Part shown: one piece after another, positions 44,801-56,800 of the stretch
How positions within the stretch are numbered: position 1 is the stretch's first letter
How the letters are laid out: every line of letters begins with the position of its first letter
NCBI GenBank assembly: GCA_950097015.1
Contig: CATNEN010000010.1
Location: forward strand, 1,256,501-1,320,500
DNA: 64,000 nt
Source: Macrostomum hystrix
Taxonomy: Eukaryota > Platyhelminthes > Macrostomidae
Direction: 5' to 3'
Notes under the pieces: generated by a model
The model's database searches: none
Seen by the model: only the letters and a program-made list of their open reading frames with translations
What the model was told of the DNA's origin: nothing
Program-made: the position numbers and the translations under genes

Positions 44801-47800
44801 GTCCGACTGGAATTGGGTCGCCGGGCGAGGATTACCACTAATTGGTTGCTAAGGGTTATCTCTTGCACTTTTGCTTTTCCAAATGCGAAGTGGTCGAGTC
44901 GAGTTTCGATCAAATCGATATTGGAGAGAGACAGAGGGCAGACGAGGCTGCAGTCAAGATTGGGAAGAAACAAGACAGGATTGAAAATTTATTTTAATCT
45001 TCATTAGAATTCCTCTGCTGCCAGTGATAGCTCGTATTTAAGAAGTTGTATGAATTTGCCTATCAAACTAAATTAATTTGAATTCGTGCGAAAGGCGGAA
45101 TTATTTCTATTTGATTCTTATGTCAACTCGTATTTCAACGTAAAGCATTTTTTCGTATTTCGTTTTCTATTCAGCTCTCTATTTCATGAATAAACCAATA
45201 AAGGGGTTGAGCCACGAAAACGTTTTTATAGGTCGTACTTTTCAGCGCGAATTCAAGTTAACTTTGTTTAGCTGGCCAAATAATGCTGTTTTTCGAATAA
45301 AAATGCGGCCATGAATGTCACGACATCGGCGGGTTGAGTAAAACAATTAAAACCAGACTACTTTGAAAACGAATAATAAAACATGGATTCTTTTAAATGC
45401 TAACTTTTAGAAATTCTCTGCGACCCGCTCAATTGCAGACGATTGAAAACAAATTTAGTGATATAAAAATAATAACGGAAACTTGAAACAAATAAGTGAG
45501 AATAGTACGGACTGAGGCCGGTGGGGTCCGGTGCACGTATGACGGCTGTGAGTTGAATTTAATGCAAGTTCACGAACAATATTGTGCAGACAATATATGC
45601 GACTAAACGAGGCGCTGCAAGTAGTAAGACTGCAATAATGCCATTGTATAATGTACATTTTTGGACTAACAAACTTTTTGCGACTACAACTCAATACTAA
45701 GGTTCTAATCTCTAGTTCGGTGGAATGCAGTACTTCTCGATTTCATGCAGACTTTAAACATTTGGTGGCGTTTCGCAGAGCAAAGTCTCATCATTCAACC
45801 CATCCATCAATTCTAGCCTCATAAAGAGCAACACCAATGACCCAGCAAAGGCAAGCCCACAACTATGCTGCGCCTTGCGACATTGCAGTTCTCACGATGA
45901 AAGTTTAGGAAATAAAAAGCAGTTATAAAATGAACTTCTGCTTAGACTAGCGCTGGACAAAGCCAGTTCTCAGCTCGCAAATTGGCAATCTTTCACTTCG
46001 ATACTCTGCAATGAATGGACGGCACACAATGGCGCGGTCACACGAACGCACGAGATGGCCGCACAAGCAGTCACTCGGGAACACAATGGTGTGAAGTGCG
46101 GCTGGAGCCGAGGGCTCTCAAACCGGTGGTTGCGGGCTCGCGGTTTACTTACGATGCGACGATGGCCGCTTTGGGAGTTGAAGAACTACACAGCGTGAGG
46201 AAAATTGTGACGAGGGAGATTTTAATTGGTGTGAGAAAATTGGCTCGTGATTCTGTACTGCTGTATTGGTGACTGCATTCCAGCAGCAGCTGCATAAAAC
46301 TAGTCTAGTACGCGAAAAATGAGGGAAGGCGATTAAAATTGGGAATGATGGAAGGACGAATATTTTTAAAGCTATGCTTCGAGTTCCTTTGATGTAATAT
46401 TTGGCATGTAGCTCAAACGACTTTAAATTAAGTTACATCTAGCCCTGCAGCTTTAGTCTTGATTTGTGAATTCAAGCCGGGAGTTGGTTTAGAAAATCCA
46501 GAATCGAAAAATTCACCGAAAGCTTTCGCGATTGCATTCGTCTTCTTCTTCACTAAAATGGGACTGAAAGTTAACAACTACCGGGTATCTCAAACGAGGA
46601 TCAACAAGGGTTCCTCTTTTGTTAATTCTTTGGCAAGGTGACCACCGAAACTCGAGCGGAACTAAGTGGCAGTATTGGGTGATACTTGTGCACTACCCTA
46701 TCTTGTGATGCTTGTTTCACAGACAGAATTCACTACTATACCTGGCTTGGGTGCGTTCGCTTGGATGTTTAGGAATAAGAAGTTATGAAAAAATGTTTTT
46801 AGGAAAAAAATGCTTTTAACAGGTCGAATTCCGATGTTGCTTGGGTAAATTACTCGTACATTGGGCATTCGAAGTTTTGATGGTTAGGAACGTAAAGCAA
46901 AATGATAATACATTTACGAGCGTACCCTTGATTCCTTCAATTAGCAATTAAATAAAGAATTTCCGGGATCATGAAGCAACTAACAAATATAATCAGCCTT
47001 TGGTCTGAAGACACCTCTATTGAAATAAACAAAATTCGAAGCACTGACAAGACGTTCATGAAATATACATAAGGCTAGTGCGAGAACGCGACAAGACAAT
47101 GCAGCGGTACTGAAAGAAAGCGAATAAGTAATTTACAGCAGGAGCTAAGTACTTAATATTTTTATCCACTTACTTAATGACGAATGCGAACAGAGCGCAG
47201 AGAACCACTGTGGCATCAAGGATGTTCCAGAGATCGCGGCAGTACGCACCAGGGTGCAGGATGATGCCAACGTCGATAATCTATCGGGCGCCAGGGCATC
47301 ATAATTATCAGGTGATCGGTTCACAAAAACGTTAAAATAATATTACTGTTACGAACCTTGAGAATCATTTCAATAGTAAAGACCAGCGTGAAGGCGTAGT
47401 CAAAGTAGCCCAGGTAGATGTTTTTGAGGGTGACATTCTTGATATCGACCGGGTCCTCGGCTGCCAGTGCTATGCTGCTGGCGCAGATGATTATCATGAT
47501 GAACAGGTCGAAGTAACGCAGGTTTACCACGAAGTGACAGAATCGGCGAATTCTGTAATTTTAATGGCAGCAAACAATGCGAATCGGTACAAAATGTCAC
47601 CGAAGCTACTAAGCCCTGTAGTAGTATTAGGCGCGCATCTCACGGGTTGGTTGGCCCCAAGAAGAACATGGAGCTGTAGGGCAGGATGGGTTTGCCGACG
47701 CCGATCAGCATGTCGCCGCCCTCCTCCTGTTGACCAGACTCTTCGGACTCTGCAATCAAAGTTGGGATGGACAGGGACTCGTGAGCCTTAATGTGAGCCG

Positions 47801-50800
47801 AATGCTAAAAATTATCCGATCAAGCGATAAGTAGCCCAGCCGATAAGAGCCAGGGCGGAGCGCTTACTCTGTTTCATGATGCGACGCTCCTCCGCCAGAC
47901 CATTCAGCCGCCTGGGCTCCGGCGTCAGCTTGTCCACCTCGCCTGGTTCCTTGCAGCTGGTTGGGTTTTAGTTGGGATGGTGGACTTCGTATGAGCTCTG
48001 CTACTACTACCACTTCTGCCCGTAGCACTACCACTCGCACGCCAAAAAGAACTGTGTGCTCACTAATCGAATCGCTGCTGCTCGAGGGCGCCAACCTGCC
48101 CGGGTGTCGGTGGCACCACATTCAGCATTGGAGCGGCTGCTGTTGAGGCTCCTGGTTCGGATTCGTCCGGCTTGGCCTCGCCGGCTTCAGCCTCGGTGCG
48201 CAGCATTTCTTCGCGCTGGGTCAAAAAAGCATTTTCATTTTAGCATGGATTTGCCTGGCTCTAGGGCGGCCAAAATGCAGTGTTACCAGGAGAATTAAGG
48301 AGAGAGCTGCTAACCTCTTTTTCTTCATTCTCTCTCTGCTCGTCCAGGGCCGTGAGCTCCTGCGCATTCGCCAGGTTGTCCACAGCGATGGCCAGAAACA
48401 CGTTCAACAGCGTGTCTGGCGTTTGTTTCGAGTTACCCACAGGCGGTTAAGGAAAATGAAATAGACAAAAATGCATAATGAAAAGCAAGGCCATACGGCT
48501 GCTGCTGCTGATTAATTATCAAAGCGGCAAAGAACAAATATGCTTTCGCAGAGGCAGTTTAGAAGAACTGGTTAAATTCGATATATGAATCATTTGCACT
48601 TTGCACACAAACTGTTCTCTGTACAGTTCCACTGCTCCACACCTTTCTTTCTGCACCTGCTTTTTCTGCTCTCCTGCCTTCCGGGTGCCAATAACAACTT
48701 TTCAGCCTATCCGCTCAGCTTTAGTCTCTGGCTTGATTGATGAGTTTCTGCTGCTGCAACTGCTGCATTAACCAATGTAGCGTAGCCAACAACGCCCGTT
48801 ACTCTTTTCTAATCCGTCCCCGACTCATTTCCTCGGCTCTCCACCTAGACTTCCACCCCGGGTTGAATAATATAAATAGTTCCATTTGACACTTGCTGTT
48901 GGACACAGCAATGGCAGAGTAGGGGCCAATCTAAACTTCTTCCGAGTTTCAAGGCCTCAGTTATTGAAAATCTTGAAGTTGCCAATGTCATTGTGTTACT
49001 ATTTTTAACATAAATGGTAAAATAGTATGGTGAATAAATGCTGTGATAAAATATGAAATAGGCACTGGTAGCAGATGCACTGACAAGCGTAATGCAGTAG
49101 TGAAAGGCAAGCCGTCTTAAAGTTAGGTGCTAGTTCGTACCTAATAATAAAATCTCAAGTTATTTTTTCTTATCTCTAGTCCTTTCGACTAATTAGAACT
49201 ATGAATAATTTTATAATTTGGTTAGCCTGCGTAAGTCATCAAAGAGATTAAGTATAAGCATGCAGATAAGCAGAATGGTTGTGTAAGCATAGTTTCCAAA
49301 CTCAATCGGTGCATCGGATCCTAACAAGATGTCTCAGTGCTTCTGCTTGTGAGTGAATAGGAAAGTAGAAATGAAAATAAACCGAGTAAGTTTATCTGAG
49401 AAATAAAGAAAACCTTCAACTCAAGAAGAACGTAAACTTCAGCCGTTAGGAGCCAACAAAAAGCTAGAGAGAATAAATTTCAGAGATAGCAAGCTGGAGA
49501 AATCGCTAAATTGTTCGTCAGCCACCGAGAGAGTAAAATGCAAGTGAAAGAGCAGTAAATGTCCAAATAAGATAATAAAATAAACGATAATAGATAGATA
49601 AACGGCGGCGTGAACTCGAGGATACAGTTTCCGAACAGCACTAGGAGAATGAAGTAGGTGGCATAGGCCATGCCCTGGCCTACACCGCCTTGCGATCTGA
49701 TACCATAGTACATGATGAGGTTCCAGTCCTCGCCGGTCAGGATCTGCGAGCGCGTTATGTTTAGTTGCGGAAAATTTTTACAATAAACTACTCGTACGCT
49801 CAATGCTTGATCAGGAATTTATCGATTCGGCCGAGTCCTAGCTGATAGGCTGGCTTTAATTCTAGAATTTGTCTATAGACCAGCTGGAAATGGGTGATAC
49901 AATGAGCTGCTCACTAGAGAATTTCAGCTCAAAATACCCCAGGGATAACAATGTACTCGTACTGTAGGATTAATGGTACTGCAAGTCTTCTCTTGGACAC
50001 GTCAATTTCCCCTCCTCGACTAGAAAAATGTGCTTCTTTAACTGTGCGGTAATCAGAATTGACAGTAATTCACTGAATGGCAGAGGGTGGTTAGCTGCAC
50101 ACAGACCGCACAGGCTTCTCTGCAAGAATTCTCAGACGTAGTGGCGTACAAGTACACTGTGCTCATATGGCATGCTCGTGATAGCAGCGAGTGCACCGAG
50201 TTCGGAGCCTCAGCTGAGCATGCGGGACACATCTTATCAGGAATCGGCGTGGGTATACGGCTGTTAGCCTTAGTTGCTAAGCGGCAATCTGCATAAATTA
50301 GCCGTACAGGGGGTCGCGCACTTGCACAAGCGCGGTCTAGAATCAGAAACGAAGAATGCATTCACAGGCGCATAGTTATAATTCCTTAGGCTGGGAAGTT
50401 TCTGTAAAAGAGGGTTATGATGAGATCAGCGGGTTGGATCCCCTGTTTAGCCCACCCCTGCGGCAGGCAAAGGATACAATTGCCGAACAGCAGCAGCACC
50501 ACAAAGTAGGCCGCCGCCCACATGCCAGAGGAGCTGCCAGTCCGCTGCGAGCGAATGCCAGCGTACATCACGCTGTTCCAGTCCTCGCTTGTCAGCACCT
50601 GCTCAGACGATGGAAACGCAGAGTGGTCTGGTCTGGTTTAGAGTGGTCTGGTCTGGTTTAGAGTGGTCTGGTCTGGTTTAGAGTGGTCTGGTCTGGTTTA
50701 GAGTGGTCTGGTCTGGTTTAGAGTGGTCTGGTCTGGTTTTGTGTTTTCTGGTCTGGTCTGGTCTGGTCTGGTCTGGTCTGGTCTGGTCTGGTCTGGTCTG

Positions 50801-53800
50801 GTCTGGTCTGGTCTGGTCTGGTCTGGTCTGGTCTGGTCTGGTCTGGTCTGGTCTGGTCTGGTCTGGTCTGGTCTGGTCTGGTCTGGTCTAGTCTGGTCTG
50901 GTCTGGTCTGGTCTGGTCTGGTCTGGTCTGGTCTGGTCTGGTCTGTTCTGGTCTGGTCTGGTCTGGTCTGGTCTGGTCTGGTCTGGTCTGGTCTGGTCTG
51001 GTCTGGTCTGGTCTGGTCTGGTCTGGTCTGGTCTGGTCTGGTCTGGTCTGGTCTGGTCTGGTCTGGTCTGGTCTGGTCTGGTCTGGTCTGGTCTGGTCTG
51101 GTCTGGTCTGGTCTGGTCTGGTCTGGTCTGGTCTGGTCTGGTCTGGTCTGGTCTGGTCTGGTCTGGTCTGGTCTGGTCTGGTCTGGTCTGGTCTGGTCTG
51201 GTCTGTTCTGTTCTGGTCTGGTCTGGTCTGGTCTGGTCTGTTCTGTTCTGGTCTGGTCTGGTCTGGTCTGGTCTGGTCTGGTCTGGTCTGGTCTGGTCTG
51301 GTCTGGTCTGGTCTGGTCTGGTCTGGTCTGGTCTGGTCTGGTCTGGTCTGGTCTGGTCTGGTCTGGTCTGGTCTGGTCTGGTCTGGTCTGGTCTGGTCTG
51401 GTATGGTCTGGTCTGGTCTGGTCTGGTATGGTCTGGTCTGGTCTGGTCTGCTCTGCTCTGCCTGATCTGGACATTGAACAAAGTTCATTGTGGCAGGCTT
51501 TGATTAAAGGCTTACGTCTCATAACTAACTGCGTGATTTCGTGCTTTACTTCTGTCAAATTCGATTGCTTACTAATAGAGTGCATGCAATGAGCTCTCCG
51601 GTTGCTGCTCTCAGTTTATAGACATCAAATACCACTCTCAAGTGGTTTGATTGTTTTCTCTCGCCGGCCTCAGAAAACCCGATGAGCATGCGATGAGAAT
51701 GGATTATTATGCTTTAATTATTGATAAGCTCCACGAAATTGGCTCACCTGAAACACCGTTAGCAGGCCTTTGACGAACGTGTCGAAATTCTGAGCCGGTC
51801 GGCCTTCCGGAAAGTTGAACCTGCGGGGACGCCAGAAGCTTGGTGTGTTTGGAAGATTTTAGCGATCGATGGCGGCGCTGGCCACACTTATGTCCGTTTG
51901 AAAGCCTCATATTTTATTCACACTGTTTGAGCACACGAAAATCCATCGCCTTTTCGAAGCTTCGAACCCAATTCAAGGCCTTGTAACGAAAATTCATGTG
52001 ATTCCTAACTTATGTCGCCTGATTTCACTAAATTTATTGAATTCAGATGCGATTCGGATCTAGGAAAAGTTGATTTGAGAATGCTATGATAATAATATCA
52101 TTATTTGCAGTATGTACGAGCGTAGTTTGCACTGGCACATCATTTGGTGACAGTAAGACCCGCAACCAGCGAGAGGCTATTCTGTCTATTCCGCTGTATC
52201 TTGAATACACACGCACACATTACCTGTGATGGCACGCACTCACACATCTGCCCTGACTTTCTCATTGTGTCAGGCAGTAGTGCCAAGGGGTTTTGCCCTC
52301 AAGGGCCAAATTGAGGGATTGTAGGATAAGCCCTCAAGCCTGTGCCAAAATTATGTAGCGTATTCGGTACTGGAAACAAACTCGTTAATCGCTTTGCCAC
52401 TCACACCCTTCAGTCTGGGAGAGGCAGAAAAAAATTACAGTGAAAGGTACTCACTCTCCACCAAAGAGCTGCATGCCTAGCAGGGCAAATATCAATATGA
52501 ACAAGAACAGCAGGAACAGCAGCGAGATGATGGAGCGCATTGAGTTGAGCAGGGAGATCACCAGATTGCGCAACGATGACCAATACCTGGAAGTTATTTT
52601 TCGTAGTCTAAATTAGCGCCTGTCATTTGCGAGCTATTGATTGCCAATTTGCCATCGCGCTGTCAATTTAGAGGAGGGTTGCTAGGGCGTCACTGATCTC
52701 GCGATGCAGGGTGGGACGCTTCAAAATAAAATCTTTGCGGTTTCCGGGTGACTTCACGCCAAACTCTTAGGTGAGCAGCGACTACAGACAGTCCTCGATG
52801 CTGCGCTATAGGAACTGGTCAGCATGCACTTATTCATAGAGAGCAGTCAGTAACCACGCAAGCATGCTAGGCTGGCTGATTCAAATAACTCAAATATTAC
52901 TCATACTGCATGCAACAGAATGAGCTGGTCCGAAATATTAGGCTCACTATTTCTTTCACTTTCTTGTTAACAAGGCAATAAAAAATGCATTAAAATTGTC
53001 CTGTCCATCTTGCTGAGTTTTGCTAAAATCACTAGACAGAGAAGTGCACTGTTCAATGCATTTTAACCTAACCCAAGGACTACTAAAGTAGAAGGACGCG
53101 ATTAAGTGGAAAAATTTGTGCCGTTGAAGGTCGATTTTCAAGAAATTTTCCTTTGATTGAATTCCAATAAGGAGACAGTGTCAGCTTTATAAAAAACTGC
53201 TTCAAAAATGGCGGTAGCGATTCCTCAGTAGATTTTTATAAAAACAGGCCTTGAAGATATTTTCCAAGAATCGAGAGTATTGTTTCCGACCGCTTCAGTA
53301 GTCCATGGCTTAACCCAGCGAGGCCAGGCTGGGTGATACTATCGATATGTACTAATCTAGTCATGTCGTCCAAGCTCAATGTGCGGTTAAACGTCAGTAG
53401 CATTTGCTTAGGCAGCAGTTGATGCTATTTAATCCTGAGTCCTTTTCAGATCCTCTGTAGAAAGCATTTTAGCTCAGAAAAACCGGAGCAGTTTCACGCA
53501 TTCGGCAGCACCGCAGCTGCACCAGTGGGGGCGAGGAGGTGGGGCATGGACCCTCTGGAGCTCGTAAATTCTGGGATGCTAAAGTGGAAAAACGGAACAC
53601 TGGCGAGAGAATTGAGGCTAACACTCTGGCGATCGGCTACATTCCAGCTGCATACCTCGAACAAATTTGACAGGGCAAGAAAAATTTTTCTGCATCTCCA
53701 GAACCACTTCCACCGGATCATTGAATACATCAGCGCAGCTCTTCGCTCTGATCCTCTCAACCCAGTCACGTCAGTCAATTTCTGAAGTTTGTACGCATTT

Positions 53801-56800
53801 TGGTCGGTCTGTTCCGAACAATTTAAAAACTGCTAAGCTAAGATACTATGAAAATGAATGTAGAGATAACCAGATGGCTTGTATCAGAGAATCCAGATAA
53901 GTACTCGTAGATTTGGTCGTCAATGCTGCTGCTATCACTGTAATGATACGATGCATCATTCTATGGATAGAGGGACACATAAAACGCTAATGAGCATGAG
54001 CTAACTGAAGTTCATTCAGCTTATCCATACATGCTCATCAGCAAGACCACTCGACTTAACAAAATGGCATAAAAAAACAACAGAAAGATGAAACGATGAA
54101 ATTAGTGAAATAAAGATGGTGCATGAAGCACGGGTCATGTGACACAGTCAAGCAACAGTGAGAAGAAATGAGGAAAGAAATGCCCCACCCTACAAGCAGC
54201 GTTCTGCCAAGCTACTGTCGAGCCGTGATAACCCATTGACTAAATTTAGCACTGGTAATAAAATACGGTACATTGTCCAACCATCACCGAATAAATATAA
54301 GTTTACAGACCTTGCAAAGTCTACAACGTAATTGCGAGCTTAAAATAAGGATAGAAAAAAATTAGGAAAGGAAACTAAATGTTCACAACACCGAGGTGAG
54401 TTGGTATCGACTCCAGCATGCGTAAAATGAGAAGCGCATTGGGAAACATCACAGGTGGTTTAGGCACCGGCAGTGGGTGCGACCCCTTGTAGGGTCTTCG
54501 GCGGCAAAGTACCTGGTGACCTTGAATATTCTGAGCAATCGAATACTGCGCAGGGCACTGAAGCCAAACGACTGGCCGCTGTTCTGCCAGAACACCTCAA
54601 ACAGGCTGGCCACAATTACCTGAGGCGAGCGTATGATGACGTGCGGGTGGATGCGGCGGAGAGGGTGGGGCGAGACGGCGGTGCAGAGGAGGTTGGAGGA
54701 GACTGCGCGCGGAATCGAATAATTCTCCAAGACTCGAAATTAGAGTTAATTTGCTTAAATAAGACTTTGTGTCTTCCGGAGACTGCACACGATTGAATAC
54801 TGACAGGCATATACGATTTTTCGCTATTATAGTTATTGGTCAGTACCCTGAACATGGAAAATATTATAAATAATCATTTCGTGCAGATTAAAATAATAAT
54901 TGTTGAAATATACAATCTCCGAGCACAAATTTTACATTAGCACGGAAAGACTCATGAGAAAGATTAATTGCGTAGAAAAGTACACGCGTTTACTGGTGGG
55001 AGTACAAACAGTTCACAAAAGCCGCTAAGACACTTTTAGGTTAAGAGAAAAATAAAAACTCGCGCAATGCCGTGTTGGCACTGACGCTGATAGAAGTTCT
55101 AAGCAAATGCCTGCCATGCGGTGGGTCAGAACTAGTGGATCTGCTGCTGGTCCCTACCAGACTAGCTAAGGGAACTATAGGAGGCTCTATAGTACTAGAC
55201 GCCCAGCGCTTGTATCGGCACAGATTAGCGCAACCGACTGAAGGTGAGCCGATCCCAGAAATGTCAGCAAGATCTGACGATACTGATGATAAGCAGTGCT
55301 GTGACCAAGGATTCGATAAAGTGGGAACAGAGTCTCTGGCATCGTGGATCCAGTGAATTAGAGGAGGCTGTGAGCAGAGGGCCCAACCCGCACCGACTTG
55401 CCTAGTGACTTTAAAAATTCGCAGCAGCCTGAGAGCGCGCAGCACGCTGATACCGAACGAAGACGTCGGGTGAAAGAATGTCCAGCCGATTTCAAGTGTG
55501 CTGCCACAAATCACCTGAAATGCGAAGGGTCAGTGGCGGACATGGGCGGCAGCGGCGGTGGCGGTGACGATGGCGACGTCGTTTAGCAGCGGCGGAGGTA
55601 GGAACAGTCCAGGGAGGCGCGCGTGAGATAAATATGACATGGCGGTTCGGGAAGCTAAGCAGTTTTCGTAGCCTGTCAGTACTATGTTCGGCGCAACTCC
55701 GGCAGTTTTAGGAAATATTTTTACGAGTTTTTGACATCATAGCACAGAGAGAATTTAAATCTTACAGGCATCAGATGACGACTCAACGCCTGTCTGCTAG
55801 ATGGCGATAAGTACAAATTGAACAAGCAACGCATTAAATGAAAAAACAGATATGGGCACTGAAGCAGGGTCCTATCTCCCCTTGTTGATGGGGCTTATCC
55901 GCCTGTCATGACCAGTCCAATGCCATTAGGCGCCGGTCCCTTGGCCGAAGGCATGCCACAGTCTCCGGGGACCTGGCGGGAAGTGGGGCGCTCGAGGCCG
56001 GAGGGGACGCGGATCGGAACCGGTCCGATTTTTATTTGCATTTTCAGTCCAGCCACACTCGATTGCCAATCGATTTCGAGAGGCGATCCCTGTAATAATC
56101 CGGGTCCCCGAGACGGCTCGCTTCGCTTGCTGGTGACAGGAAGCCGTTCTATGTTCCCCCGCAATTCATATACAAAACCCAACTTCCCATGTGCGGTTAA
56201 CAGGCGAAAGCAACTCACGGTGCAGTCAAAAATGTTGAACGACGACTGGAAGTAGAGGCGGAAGCCAAGGCCGTACATTTTGATGCACATCTCGAACATG
56301 AACAGACCGAGGAACACGAACTCGGCGTAGTCTGCGGACCGTTAGAGAAAGTACTTTCAAGGAAACATGCTTTTTTATAATAAGACTCAAAATAATTTCA
56401 GTCTTTTCTTTTTAACGTCGTACATCAAATATATTCGTCTTAAAAACAAAGCAATTGAAAAACTCACAAAGAAATGTGGTCAGCCACTGCGGCTGGTTGT
56501 TGAAGTCGATAGCCACGCAGACGGTGTTGAGGAACACCAGCACAATGACCACCCAGTAGAAGGCCTGGCTCTTCACCGTCCGCCGGATGGAGTAGCGGAG
56601 CCGCTTCTCCGTGCGCCAGAGGCAGGCGCAGCGAGATGGTTGCCTGGCTTTCTTCCGTGTGGAGCCGTTCTCGCCCATCGGTTCGCCTGCGCATGACGGG
56701 TGGAAGCCTCTTTAAAGCTCAGCGACGCAACGCACTCTTATGATTTGAGTAAGCAGCACATTAAGTGCGATCAGGTTCTTCAGGACGTTTTAAAAGCGAA

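Noticed and set aside
46015-46272. Plus-strand 85-codon frame
   Set aside because: Inside a Cav2 intron, no homology, ordinary intron composition.
44807-47173. Search for a duplicated domain III S4 exon
   Set aside because: No second [11 protein letters not shown]-like segment was seen in this intron.
50698-51592. Frames of nearly 300 codons on both strands (PDQTR and GLVWS repeats)
   Set aside because: Pure consequence of the TCTGG pentamer, which contains no stop in any frame.
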